Below are positions 13,742 to 22,053 of a stretch of 38,840 nt of DNA, in pieces; position 1 is the first letter of the stretch; each line of letters begins with the position of its first letter. Position numbers and translations under genes: made by a program. Source of the DNA: a virus; the IMG/VR virus record IMGVR_UViG_3300045738_000854, positions 1-38,840 of that record; one strand, 5' to 3'. The notes under the pieces are model-generated. The model saw only the letters and a program-made list of their open reading frames with translations, was not told the origin of the DNA and ran no database searches.

Positions 13742-15143
13742 CCTGGGGTTCGCCCGATATTTCTTCCCCGCCCGCGAGGGCATGGACCTGATCGAAGGCC
13801 CGCACCATCGGGTGATCGGGGCCACGCTGGACCGGGTGCTGGCTGGAGAGATATCCCGCCTGATCATCACCCTGCCGCCAGGTTACACTAAGACTGAAAT
13901 GGCGGTGGTCAATTTCATCGCCCGCGGCTTTGCGATCAACCCAGCATCGCGCTTCATCCATGCCACATTTTCAGACGATCTGGCACGCGAGAACAGCGAC
14001 AAGATCAAGAGCTTGATCGAGCTGCCAGAGTTTGCAGAGATTCAACCGGTCACGATCAAGACGGACAGCCGCGCCAAGGATCGGTGGAAGACGAACGAGG
14101 GCGGCGGGATGCTGGCTAAAGCTGCCGGCGGGCCGATCACAGGTTTCCGCGCCGGATACATGGACAAAACGCGGTTCACCGGTGCGCTGGTGATCGATGA
14201 CCCTCTAAAACCGGACGACGCATTTAGCCCGACGAAGCGGGCGGCGGTCAACAAGAGGGCAACCAACACGTTTCGCAGTCGGATTGCACATGAGGATGTT
14301 CCCATCGTTGTGATCATGCAGCGCCTTCATGGCGACGACTTCGCAGGTCATTTGCTGACAGGCGGGACGGGGGAGATCTGGGATCATCTGGATCTACCGG
14401 TGATGATTGAGCGTGGGGTGGAATACCCAAAGGAATGGACGCATGGCAGGCCAGTGCCGCACGATCTTCCAGATGGTCCGCTGTGGGCTCACAAGCACTC
14501 GGCGGCGCAGATCGAGGTCCTGAAGCACGACGCCTACACCTTTGCCAGTCAGTACATGCAGCGGCCCGTCAGCATCGAGGGCGCGTTGTTCGATATGGCT
14601 GGCTTCGAATGGTGGACGGAACTTCCCGAATTCGAGTGGACATGTATGTTCGCCGACACAGCAATGAAAACCGGCGAGCGGAACGATTTCTCGGTGATAC
14701 AGCATTGGGGAAAAGCAAAGCGCGGCGTCTATTTGATCGACCAGATACGCGGCAAGTGGGAAGCCCCGGACCTTGAGCGTAACACGTTGGCGTTTTGGAC
14801 CAAGGTGAAGGGTGAGGGGTATCGCCCCAGAAATCTGCGAGTTGAGGATAAGGCCTCAGGTACGGGGCTGATCCAGTCTATCCGGAGGCAAGGCGGTATA
14901 CCCATCTCAGGCATTAAGCGCGAGAAAGACAAATACACACGCGGCTTGGATACAGCGCCTTGGATCGTCAACGGTCAAGTTTGGCTGCCCAAGGATGCGT
15001 CATTCACGCCATCACTGCGACACGAACTACAGATTTTTGACGGCATGGGTACTGGTCACGATGACCAGGTTGATCCGTTAATGGACGCGATTTCCGAAAT
15101 GCTAAACAAAAACACCTTCAACCTTGCGGGGATGGCATCTTGA
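13719..15143 (+). CDS. terL: Terminase large subunit
   Basis: A 474-residue packaging motor and nuclease. The ATPase has a Walker A variant PPGYTKTE at 53-60 and Walker B ALVIDD at 156-161. The RNase H-like nuclease part begins with MFADTAMKTGERNDFS (D313), continues with RVEDKASGTG, and ends near GHDDQVDPLMDAI. It cuts concatemers and pumps DNA into the prohead through the portal. The ATG at 13719 is chosen over a TTG at 13677, which lies deep in terS. The classical Walker A lysine-Gly pattern is altered to G-Y-T-K-T, as in many phages of this terminase family. Confidence 0.92.
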   Translation: MEWAKRNSLGFARYFFPAREGMDLIEGPHHRVIGATLDRVLAGEISRLIITLPPGYTKTEMAVVNFIARGFAINPASRFIHATFSDDLARENSDKIKSLIELPEFAEIQPVTIKTDSRAKDRWKTNEGGGMLAKAAGGPITGFRAGYMDKTRFTGALVIDDPLKPDDAFSPTKRAAVNKRATNTFRSRIAHEDVPIVVIMQRLHGDDFAGHLLTGGTGEIWDHLDLPVMIERGVEYPKEWTHGRPVPHDLPDGPLWAHKHSAAQIEVLKHDAYTFASQYMQRPVSIEGALFDMAGFEWWTELPEFEWTCMFADTAMKTGERNDFSVIQHWGKAKRGVYLIDQIRGKWEAPDLERNTLAFWTKVKGEGYRPRNLRVEDKASGTGLIQSIRRQGGIPISGIKREKDKYTRGLDTAPWIVNGQVWLPKDASFTPSLRHELQIFDGMGTGHDDQVDPLMDAISEMLNKNTFNLAGMAS

Positions 15144-16900
15144 GCATTTTTACACCCATCGCCGATGGCCTGCAAAGCCTTGCCACACGACTGGGGACAT
15201 CCAGCGACAAAGCCGCGACGGTTAGCTACGCGGTCAATATGCTGGATGATCAGCAGCTCGAAGCCGCATTCCGCACGTCTTGGATCATGCGCAAGGTTGT
15301 CACCATCCCTGCGATGGACGCTGTACGAAAATGGCGCGAGTGGAGCGGTGAGGGTGCAAAGGAAATCGAGGGGCTGGAAGACGCTTTTCGGGTCCGCTCC
15401 AAGATAAACGAAGCAAAGTGGAAAGGCCGGCTATACGGCGGCGCGGCAATCCTGATCGGGACGGGACGGGAGGATCTGAACCAACCCCTCGACCCACGCA
15501 AAACCCGCAAGGGTGATCTGCGCTATCTCACGGTTATCACGCGCAAGGACATTATCGCCGGACTGGCGGACATCGACCCTCGCAGCCCGCGCTATGGCTT
15601 ACCCATCGACTATCAGTTCAGCACCAACCGCGGCGAAGTTTTGCGGGTTCATCCCAGCCGCCTTGTCGAATTTCACGGCGAACCGTTGCCTAGCCAATTC
15701 ATCGCGGGATCGGGCCAATATGGCTGGGGTGACAGCGTTCTGCAGTCGGTTTACACGGCCTGCCAACACCTCGACATGACGATGGCTAACGTCGCTTCGC
15801 TGGTGTTCGACGCCAAGACTGACATTATCAAGATTGAGGGGCTTTCCGACAATATCACGGACCCGAAATACGAAGAAATGCTGTTCAAGCGGTTCGCCAC
15901 GGCGCGTCTTCTCAAGGGCAACAACGGCACGCTGATCCTCGACAAGGACGAGGAGTACGAAAGCAAGTCATTCTCGTTCAGCGGACTGTCTGATATCGCA
16001 GACCGCTTCATGCAGGTCGCATCCGGGGCGGCTGATATCCCGATGACACGCCTGCTAGGTACATCACCGGGCGGGCTGAACAGCACCGGCGAAAGCGATC
16101 TGAATAACTATTACGATCGAGTGCAGGCTATGCAGACGCTGGAAATCGAACCGGCGATGAGCGTTCTCGATGAGGTGCTGATCCGGTCTGCGATTGGTGA
16201 CTGGCCAGCGAAGACGACATACGAGTGGCGTCCGCTTAAGCAGATGACCGAAACCCAGGTCAGCGAAATCCGCAATAAGGACGCGGACACGCTGAGCAAG
16301 CTGGCAACGGCTGCGATCTACGGTGACGACGAAATCGCCGCCGCTGGTGCGCAGATGTTCCGCGAGACGGGCATCGACGCGCTGACGATTGCCGATGACG
16401 GCATGGGCGATGATGACGATGATGGTATTGTCACGACAGATGCAGCACCCCGGACCCTGTATGTTCGTAGAGACGTTCTGAACGGTGCTGAAATCATTCG
16501 CTGGGCAAAGGCGCAGGGATTCAAGACCACACTGCCAGCGTCAGACTTGCACGTCACCATCGCTTTTAGCCGCGCAGATGTTGACTGGATGGATGTTGGC
16601 GAAAGCTGGCAGTCGAAAGTCGAGGTTGCACCCGGCGGCGCACGCATCATGGAGCAGTTTGGCAAGGCGCGCGTGGTGCTGTTCAACAGTGACGAACTTA
16701 AGTGGCGTCACGAGCGCATCAAAGAAGCTGGCGCAAGTTGGGACCATCCTGAGTATCAGCCCCACATCACGATCAGCTACGACCCAGAGGCTCCCGACAT
16801 TTCGGACATCGAGCCATACCAAGGCCCGATCATTCTCGGCCCTGAGGTATTCCAAGAGGTCAAAGAAGATTGGGCAGACAATATCAAGGAAATCGAATGA
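15140..16900 (+). CDS. Portal protein (DUF1073) fused to an Acb1-like anti-CBASS domain
   Basis: A 586-residue fusion. Residues 1-~415 are a DUF1073/Phage_portal_3 type portal, which forms the ring for DNA entry and the tail joint. An acidic linker (DDGMGDDDDDG, about 417-427) then leads to a ~125-residue C-terminal domain with two H-x-T motifs: LHVTIAF (H471, T473) and PHITISY (H542, T544). These are the catalytic pairs of the 2H phosphoesterase fold used by Acb1, which degrades the cyclic oligonucleotides of CBASS defence. The gene starts with TTG overlapping the terL stop (TTGA); the next ATG would remove 33 conserved residues. The portal call is firm; cyclic-nucleotide cleavage is inferred from the motifs and from the known family fusion. 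Confidence 0.88.
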   Translation: MSIFTPIADGLQSLATRLGTSSDKAATVSYAVNMLDDQQLEAAFRTSWIMRKVVTIPAMDAVRKWREWSGEGAKEIEGLEDAFRVRSKINEAKWKGRLYGGAAILIGTGREDLNQPLDPRKTRKGDLRYLTVITRKDIIAGLADIDPRSPRYGLPIDYQFSTNRGEVLRVHPSRLVEFHGEPLPSQFIAGSGQYGWGDSVLQSVYTACQHLDMTMANVASLVFDAKTDIIKIEGLSDNITDPKYEEMLFKRFATARLLKGNNGTLILDKDEEYESKSFSFSGLSDIADRFMQVASGAADIPMTRLLGTSPGGLNSTGESDLNNYYDRVQAMQTLEIEPAMSVLDEVLIRSAIGDWPAKTTYEWRPLKQMTETQVSEIRNKDADTLSKLATAAIYGDDEIAAAGAQMFRETGIDALTIADDGMGDDDDDGIVTTDAAPRTLYVRRDVLNGAEIIRWAKAQGFKTTLPASDLHVTIAFSRADVDWMDVGESWQSKVEVAPGGARIMEQFGKARVVLFNSDELKWRHERIKEAGASWDHPEYQPHITISYDPEAPDISDIEPYQGPIILGPEVFQEVKEDWADNIKEIE

Positions 16901-18015
16901 CCGAAATTCGCTTCACGGATGCCGTCGAAATCGGCAAGCCGCGCAAAACCCGTGATGGATACCTGACGGCCCGCGTAAAAGCGGCGCGCACGGGTATTCA
17001 GGATTACATGGGGTCTGAATTGGGCAAGCCCGACCTGAACCGCGTACGCGTTTACCGGCCCGCTGACGAGGTGTTCAATCTGGACAGCATGGGCAGCTTC
17101 AAAGGTAAGCCTATCACTGACGGACACCCGAAAGAGCGGGTCACGGCAGATAATCACACGGAACTGTCACGTGGTCACATTGCTGGCGTTGCGCGCGATG
17201 GTGAGGCCGTGGCGCTGGATGTGGCGATCACAGACGGCAGCACCGTGGCCTCCATCGAGGCAGGCGGACCGCGCGAGCTGTCTGTTGGCTATGTGACCAA
17301 ACTGGACTGGACCCCCGGCATCGCGCCGGATGGCCAAGCCTATGACACTGTGCAGCGTTCAATTTTCGTGGACCACCTCGCCATCGTTCCAAACGGACGC
17401 GCTGGCCAAGAATTTCGCATCGGAGACGCTGCGGATTACTGGGGGGCATCGCCCCTCACCACCCCCACGAGCAACCCCAAGGAGGACACTATGTCTGATG
17501 CTCTTATCTCGGTGGTGCTTGGCGATAAGGCGGTCAACGTGCCCGCCGCCCAAGCACCCGCAATCGAAGCGTTCAAGGACGCCTCAGCAAAGACCCTGGC
17601 TGATACCATCAACACCAAGGACGCTGAAATCGCTGGCCTTAAAAAGCAGATCGAAACCAAGGACGGCGAAATCAAGGCCAAAGACAAAGCCTTGGCCGAT
17701 GCCACCAGCCCTGCCGCGTTGCAGGATGCCGCCAAGTCGTATGCGAAGACGACCGAAGCGGGCAAGAAGGCGGGTCTTTCCGAGGATGAAATGTCCAAGA
17801 TGGATGACGCCGCAATCCGCCGTGCCGTTGTTGCCAAGCACCTCGGCGATGCCGAAGCGAAAGCCATGACCGACGCGGCAATCGACGGCGCTTTTGCTTT
17901 TGCCGCCAAATCGGCACCAACCGTCACCAATGACCACATCCTCAAGGACGGCATCCGCACGCAAGTTTCGGATGGCGCATGGGGTTCGGTCGTCACCATG
18001 AAAAAGGAGGCCTGA
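16897..18015 (+). CDS. Prohead protease with C-terminal scaffold (DUF2213)
   Basis: A 372-residue protein. The first ~170 residues are the DUF2213 prohead serine protease, with the probable catalytic His in TDGHPKE (H77) and Ser in RELSVGY (S129). Residues ~195-345 are a charged coiled coil (KTLADTINTKDAEIAGLKKQIE...), as in scaffold proteins. The protease matures the prohead after the scaffold has organised the capsid shell. The ATG at 16897 overlaps the portal stop (ATGA). A strong internal ribosome site and ATG at 17491 suggest that the scaffold is also made alone. Confidence 0.85.
   Translation: MTEIRFTDAVEIGKPRKTRDGYLTARVKAARTGIQDYMGSELGKPDLNRVRVYRPADEVFNLDSMGSFKGKPITDGHPKERVTADNHTELSRGHIAGVARDGEAVALDVAITDGSTVASIEAGGPRELSVGYVTKLDWTPGIAPDGQAYDTVQRSIFVDHLAIVPNGRAGQEFRIGDAADYWGASPLTTPTSNPKEDTMSDALISVVLGDKAVNVPAAQAPAIEAFKDASAKTLADTINTKDAEIAGLKKQIETKDGEIKAKDKALADATSPAALQDAAKSYAKTTEAGKKAGLSEDEMSKMDDAAIRRAVVAKHLGDAEAKAMTDAAIDGAFAFAAKSAPTVTNDHILKDGIRTQVSDGAWGSVVTMKKEA
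17491..18015 (+). CDS. Nested in-frame scaffold protein (174 aa)
   Basis: Inside the protease gene, in the same frame, AAGGAGG (17479-17485) stands 5 bases before an ATG at 17491 (codon 199). This is the best ribosome-binding site in the region, and it lies exactly at the junction between protease and coiled coil. The product, beginning MSDALISVVLGDKAVN, would be a free scaffold protein, as with lambda C and Nu3. Nothing else explains such a strong site in the middle of a gene. Confidence 0.65.
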   Translation: MSDALISVVLGDKAVNVPAAQAPAIEAFKDASAKTLADTINTKDAEIAGLKKQIETKDGEIKAKDKALADATSPAALQDAAKSYAKTTEAGKKAGLSEDEMSKMDDAAIRRAVVAKHLGDAEAKAMTDAAIDGAFAFAAKSAPTVTNDHILKDGIRTQVSDGAWGSVVTMKKEA

Positions 18016-18018
18016 TCC

Positions 18019-18399
18019 ATGGATATTCTCACAGAAGGCACCCGCAAGGCTGAGTTCCTTGTCTCTGAGGCCAATGACTGGCGTTCGCGCGATGCTGTCA
18101 TCGTGACCGTCCCGGCCAATACCACGCTGGCATCCGGCACGATCCTTGGCAAGATAACCGCAACCGGCAAGTTCACTCGCCAGGACACGGCCGCCGTCGA
18201 TGGATCACAAAGCCATGCGGCTTTGCTGTTTGAGCCGCTGGTCAACAACACTGCTGCCGCCGTCGATTATGACGTCACTGCTGTTGCGCGTGATGCTGAG
18301 GTCAACGGTGCCGATCTGACATATGAGGCCAGCGCTACCGCTGGTGAAATCACCGCCGCGAACGCCGCTCTGGCCGCGCTCGGCATCATTGTCCGCTGA
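18019..18399 (+). CDS. Head decoration protein (lambda D-like)
   Basis: A 126-residue, mostly beta protein of the HDPD family: MDILTEGTRKAEFLVSEAN at the start, then VIVTVPANTTLASGTILGKI and HAALLFEPLVNNTAAAVDYDVTAVARDAEV. These proteins trimerise on the capsid surface and stabilise the expanded shell. It lies between the protease/scaffold and the major capsid gene, the usual position. GGAGG lies a few bases upstream of the ATG. Confidence 0.85.
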   Translation: MDILTEGTRKAEFLVSEANDWRSRDAVIVTVPANTTLASGTILGKITATGKFTRQDTAAVDGSQSHAALLFEPLVNNTAAAVDYDVTAVARDAEVNGADLTYEASATAGEITAANAALAALGIIVR

Positions 18400-18417
18400 T
18401 AAAGGAGGTCTGAAATC

Positions 18418-19440
18418 ATGGCTACCATGGACATTTTCAACAGTTCGGCCTTCAGCACGACATCTCTGTCGGGCATGGTCGAAAAAATGGATTACCAGCC
18501 GAGCCTTTTGGGTTCGCTGGGCATCTTCGAACCGACGCCGGTGCGCACCCGCAATATCTTTGTTGATCGCATTGACGGTGGGCTGACGCTCATTCCGACA
18601 TCCGCAGATGGCGCTCCGCCTGATGTTCTGGACGGCGAAGATCGCGATGCGGTTTCGCTCAAAACCACTCGCCTTGCCAAGCGGTTCACGCTTTACGCGC
18701 ACGAACTGGACGGCATTCGTGCCTTTGGTTCCGAAACCGAGCTGATGGCTGTTCAGCGTGAATATGGCCGACGCATGGCCCGCATTCGTGCGGACATGGA
18801 ACTGACCCACGAGTTTCACCGCCTGGGCGCTTTGCAGGGCATCCTGCTGGACGCTGATGGATCGACTGTCATCTATGACTACTCGACCCAGTTTAACGAG
18901 AGCATCCCGGCTGCAACCAGCTTTGAATTGGATGTGACCACGACTGATGTGCATGGCGTCTGCAAAGACATCTCCCGCGGTATGGTGCGCTCGGGACGTG
19001 GATCTTTCACACCCGGCACCACCATCCATGCCTTGGCTGGCGACGACTTCTATGACGCTCTGATCTCGCATCCGAACGTCGAAAAGTTCTACCTCCAGCA
19101 GGTTGCAGCCAATGCACTGCGCGAGGCACAAGGCGCGATCTTCGAGAGCTTCCGCGTTGGTGGCATCACGTTCCACAACTACCGCGGCACTGACGATAAT
19201 TCGACCGTCGCCATTCCTACGGCAGAGGCGAAGTTCTTCCCGGTCGGTGCGCGTGATGTGTTCAAGGTTGCTCAGGCACCGCTTGAAACGCTGGAATATG
19301 TTGGCACTCCCGGCCAGTCCGTCTACGCGATGAACGTGCCGGATCGTGACCGGAACATGTGGACCAAGGGCGAGTTGTACAGCTATCCGCTCTATATCTG
19401 CCAGCAACCGCGCACCCTGCGCAAAGGTACACTGACATGA
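18418..19440 (+). CDS. Major capsid protein (gpE family)
   Basis: A 340-residue protein with the lambda E-type pattern: MDIFNSSAFSTTSLSGMVEKM at the N-terminus, RTRNIFVDRIDGGLTLIPTS, then HELDGIRAFGSETELMAVQREYGRRMARI (the E-loop/spine helix side), and a C-terminus with RDRNMWTKGELYSYPLYICQQPRTL. It forms the HK97-fold capsid shell. AAGGAGG stands before the ATG at 18418, a strong site befitting the most abundant protein. Its stop overlaps the next ATG. Confidence 0.93.
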   Translation: MATMDIFNSSAFSTTSLSGMVEKMDYQPSLLGSLGIFEPTPVRTRNIFVDRIDGGLTLIPTSADGAPPDVLDGEDRDAVSLKTTRLAKRFTLYAHELDGIRAFGSETELMAVQREYGRRMARIRADMELTHEFHRLGALQGILLDADGSTVIYDYSTQFNESIPAATSFELDVTTTDVHGVCKDISRGMVRSGRGSFTPGTTIHALAGDDFYDALISHPNVEKFYLQQVAANALREAQGAIFESFRVGGITFHNYRGTDDNSTVAIPTAEAKFFPVGARDVFKVAQAPLETLEYVGTPGQSVYAMNVPDRDRNMWTKGELYSYPLYICQQPRTLRKGTLT

Positions 19441-19640
19441 TGAAAGTCACAGTCGAAAACCCCACAAGCAAGAGCAAGGCCGTCCGGGTTCCGGGCGACC
19501 AACACGTCATCCTACCGGGCAAGAAAGCATCTTTGGATGTCGACTGGTCCGATGATCAGCGCGCAAAGTACGAGCGCGCCGGTCTGGTGATCAAGGATGC
19601 CAAAGCCAAGGCCGAAGCTGACGCGGACGCCAAAAAGTAG
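19437..19640 (+). CDS. Small head-region protein (67 aa)
   Basis: It starts at the ATG at 19437 overlapping the capsid stop (ATGATGA context; a second ATG follows at once). The product is a short beta segment (MKVTVENPTSKSKAVRVPGDQHVILPG) and a Lys/Ala/Asp-rich tail (DAKAKAEADADAKK). It resembles the small proteins that often follow the capsid gene in this kind of phage (FI-like position), but there is no clear family motif. It might act at the head-tail joint or in packaging. Confidence 0.65.
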   Translation: MMKVTVENPTSKSKAVRVPGDQHVILPGKKASLDVDWSDDQRAKYERAGLVIKDAKAKAEADADAKK

Positions 19641-19645
19641 ACGAG

Positions 19646-19663
19646 GTGGCCCTTCGGGGCCAC
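19646..19663 (+). terminator. UUCG hairpin after the capsid genes
   Basis: GTGGCCC - TTCG - GGGCCAC is a perfect 7-base-pair stem with the very stable UUCG tetraloop, 6 bases after the stop at 19640. The bases that follow (TTCACACCC) are not a T-run, so it may only slow polymerase or protect the 3' end of capsid mRNA, giving stoichiometric control between capsid and connector genes. Confidence 0.5.
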
Positions 19664-19685
19664 TTCACACCCATCGGAGAACCAT

Positions 19686-20192
19686 ATGGCCTACGGCAGT
19701 ATCATCGACGCACAAGCCCACTGGACGGCGAAAGGCTATGCTGGGACGCCCACGGACGCCCGGCTGGCGGTCGCAAGCGCGTTCGTTGATGGGCTGGGCT
19801 GGCGTATGGCTGGCAAGGTCGCTGTGAGCCGCTTTCCTGGCATCCCGACTGATCCCGATCAAGAAGAGCAATGGCCGCGTGTTGGCGCGTCTGACATTTA
19901 CGGCAGGGATCTTGCATCCGATGCGGTTCCGGGCGTCATCCTGCGCGCGACATATGAGGCTGCATTTTACGAACTGACAAATCCGGGCGGACTGAACCAA
20001 GCCGTCCTATCTGACGAGCGCGTTGTGCGTGAGAAATTCGGATCGGTTGAGTTTCAGTATGCAGACGGGACAAAAGGGCCGATGGCGGGCTTGACCACAT
20101 CGACGCCGATTATACCCGTGGTAATGTCCATGCTGGCACCAGTCATGGCGGGCGGATCGAACCCCTACGGCATCACAGGAATTGTCACGTGA
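19686..20192 (+). CDS. Head-tail connector-type protein (DnaT-like fold)
   Basis: A 168-residue protein: MAYGSIIDAQAHWTAKGY at the start, then a helix with RLAVASAFVDGLGWRMAGKV, SRFPGIPTDPDQEEQWPR, and AVPGVILRATYEAAFYELTNPGGL. This layout matches phage head-completion adaptors that databases often label DnaT-like ssDNA-binding. Position right after the capsid genes supports an adaptor bound under the portal. GGAG stands before the ATG. It overlaps the next gene, which starts with GTG. Confidence 0.72.
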   Translation: MAYGSIIDAQAHWTAKGYAGTPTDARLAVASAFVDGLGWRMAGKVAVSRFPGIPTDPDQEEQWPRVGASDIYGRDLASDAVPGVILRATYEAAFYELTNPGGLNQAVLSDERVVREKFGSVEFQYADGTKGPMAGLTTSTPIIPVVMSMLAPVMAGGSNPYGITGIVT

Positions 20193-20599
20193 CCGCAGGA
20201 GCCAAGATCGCAGAACGCATCGCTAAAGGCCTGGCCCGCGCCGGACAGCGCACCGGCACCGGGCCGCTGATCTGCACCATCCGCCGCGAAGGCGAGGGCG
20301 GACCACAAACCCCAAGCGAAGTTGGCATTGTTCCTGATGCAGTGCCGCAGCTATTCCCCGTCACCGCAATCGAGGATATGCAGGACGTGCGGGACATGAC
20401 GGGGATGCTGATCGGCGTCAAAAAACGCACCCTGACGATCAATGCCACGAGTGTTGCGCCGTTGAAATCGGACAGGATCGCAGTTGGTGTTGTGCCGGAC
20501 GCGGTTACAGAGCAAACTGTGTTCGAAGAAATCCTTGCGGTCACGCCACTTTCCCCCGCGGGCACCGCGCTCCTCTATGAATTGAGCCTTGCCGTTTGA
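20189..20599 (+). CDS. Connector-region protein of unknown family (136 aa)
   Basis: It begins with GTG overlapping the previous stop (GTGA). It has a helical N-terminus (KIAERIAKGLARAGQRTG) and a beta-rich body (PLICTIRREGEG, MLIGVKKRTLTINATSVAPLKSDRIAVGV), a layout common to head-tail stopper proteins. No firm family is recognised. Its stop overlaps a TTG start of the next short gene. Confidence 0.65.
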   Translation: MTAGAKIAERIAKGLARAGQRTGTGPLICTIRREGEGGPQTPSEVGIVPDAVPQLFPVTAIEDMQDVRDMTGMLIGVKKRTLTINATSVAPLKSDRIAVGVVPDAVTEQTVFEEILAVTPLSPAGTALLYELSLAV

Positions 20600-20751
20600 G
20601 CCTTTACCAAGCCTTCGCCTTTTGCTGGCACCTCAGCCGAGACGATACCGAGTCCGCTTGGATCGTCGCCAGCCTGCCGTCTGATTGTTTCGCAGCGTTT
20701 GACCGCATGATGCAGGCGGCATTTGTGCTGGGCATGGCAACCCGAGACTGA
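20596..20751 (+). CDS. Small protein (51 aa), TTG start, coupled to upstream gene
   Basis: A short ORF starting with TTG in the overlap TTGA with the preceding stop. The product (MSLYQAFAFCWHLSRDD...) is mostly helical with two cysteines and ends in VLGMATRD. The family is not recognised. The four-base overlap, matching that of the portal gene, and the in-frame length without breaks support translation. It lies between head-tail connector genes. Confidence 0.5.
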   Translation: MSLYQAFAFCWHLSRDDTESAWIVASLPSDCFAAFDRMMQAAFVLGMATRD

Positions 20752-20818
20752 ACCACCCCACACCACGAACCAACCAGCCCTGCTGTCAGCGGGGTCATTT
20801 GCATTGGAGGAACCACCG

Positions 20819-21019
20819 ATGGCAAACAGAGCAGCAGGAAGTGAATTGCCCGCAGCCGATCTGTGCTTGCGCACCAATGCAGCGGGCGCTGTAGAACTTT
20901 ATGTGAATGCGGATTGTAAAGAGTACCGCATCAGCGCGACTTCGGTTCACCTCCGCAAGATCGAAAGCCCAAGCTTCCTCGCCGCCGACATCGTCGCCCA
21001 CATTGCCCGGCTAGGCTAA
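20819..21019 (+). CDS. Small head-region protein (66 aa)
   Basis: The ATG at 20819 has GGAGG nearby upstream; the frame extends left but that part is not coding-like. The product has an alpha/beta pattern (ADLCLRTNAAGAVELYVNADCKEYRISATSVHLRKIE), and its stop shares a base with the ATG of the minor head gene (TAATG). No known family. Before it, 20752-20818 holds a GC-rich imperfect hairpin and no gene. Confidence 0.6.
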   Translation: MANRAAGSELPAADLCLRTNAAGAVELYVNADCKEYRISATSVHLRKIESPSFLAADIVAHIARLG

Positions 21020-22050
21020 TGGCCCGCCAACCCGTAGCCCAAACCCACCGCGTTCGTGAGGCTGTAGCCAAGCTGGAGCCAAGCATCCGCAAGGCCTTTG
21101 AGCGGGCGATACAGCAAGCCGCCGGTGCCGTGGATCAAGGGGCCTTGCTGGAACTGCTTGAGGCGGGCCAGATCGAACGCGCCGTGGAGCTGCTGCGTAT
21201 CAACAGGGCGATGCTGTTCCCGCTGGACGAAGCGATCCGCGCCGGTTTTATCATCGGCGGCACAATGGTAGCCGCTGACCTTCCCCGTGGAATTTCCGGC
21301 CGCTTCGGTTTCGATGGACGGCATGTACGGGCCGAGGCGTGGGTGCGAGAGCATGTCGGCGACCTGATCCAAGGGATTGAGCGGGAAAGTATCGAGACGA
21401 CGCGCCGTGTGATCCGTGAGGGCATCGAGGCGGGCCGGTCCAGCCGGTTTGTCGCGCGAGAAATCACAGGCCGCAAGGTCGGTACTCGCTGGGTAGGTGG
21501 CTATCTTGGCCTGAACAGCGACCAGACCGATCAGGTATTGCGCGCTCGGTCAATCCTGTCGGACCCTGAGCAGATCCGCAGCTATTTCACCAAGGACGCC
21601 AAGACGGGCCGGATGAAACCACGCTACAAGCTGAGCGATAGACGTTTCGACGCCCGGATCAAGAAGGCCATTGCCGAAGGCCGGACGCTGAGCGGCAAAG
21701 ACCTTGACGACGTGATCGAGGCGCACCGATCTAAGGCGCTTGGGTATCGGGGCAGGGTGATCGCCAAGGATCAGGCCCACACCGCTTTGGCAGAGGGCCG
21801 GATGGAAGGCTATCGCCAGATGCTTGACCGCCCAGAAGTTGAGACAGTGACGAAAAGATGGGTTCACGGCCTGTCCGAGAATGCCCGCCTTGATCATGCT
21901 GCGATGAACGGCACCGTGATCGACTTCAACGAGGACTTCGAGATGGCAGACGGCACCCGCATGAGCCAGCCGCACGATCCGAGAGGCGGTGCCAAGCATT
22001 CCTTGGGCTGTAAGTGCACATGTTTCTTCCGCGTCAGATTTCGGAGATAA
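21019..22050 (+). CDS. Minor head protein, Mu F / SPP1 gp7-like
   Basis: A 343-residue protein. The C-terminal part carries the diagnostic region KRWVHGLSENARLDHAAMNG, then DGTRMSQPHDPRGGAKHSLGCKCTCF, with the conserved HxxxNG and a Cys-x-Cys pair seen in phage head morphogenesis proteins (Mu F, SPP1 gp7). The N-terminal part is helical (AVAKLEPSIRKAFERAIQQA). Such proteins are minor capsid components needed for DNA ejection or head assembly. They usually lie next to the portal; here the gene is found after the connectors, which is a variation. Confidence 0.8.
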   Translation: MARQPVAQTHRVREAVAKLEPSIRKAFERAIQQAAGAVDQGALLELLEAGQIERAVELLRINRAMLFPLDEAIRAGFIIGGTMVAADLPRGISGRFGFDGRHVRAEAWVREHVGDLIQGIERESIETTRRVIREGIEAGRSSRFVAREITGRKVGTRWVGGYLGLNSDQTDQVLRARSILSDPEQIRSYFTKDAKTGRMKPRYKLSDRRFDARIKKAIAEGRTLSGKDLDDVIEAHRSKALGYRGRVIAKDQAHTALAEGRMEGYRQMLDRPEVETVTKRWVHGLSENARLDHAAMNGTVIDFNEDFEMADGTRMSQPHDPRGGAKHSLGCKCTCFFRVRFRR

Positions 22051-22053
22051 GCC

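Noticed and set aside
18205-19407. 400-codon open frame on the minus strand across the capsid and decoration genes
   Set aside because: It is the exact antisense of well-supported decoration and capsid genes, has no ribosome site and reads like a codon-bias shadow. Similar long antisense frames at 1271-2224 (+), 21550-22419, 22332-23255 and 29700-30605 (-) were dropped for the same reason.
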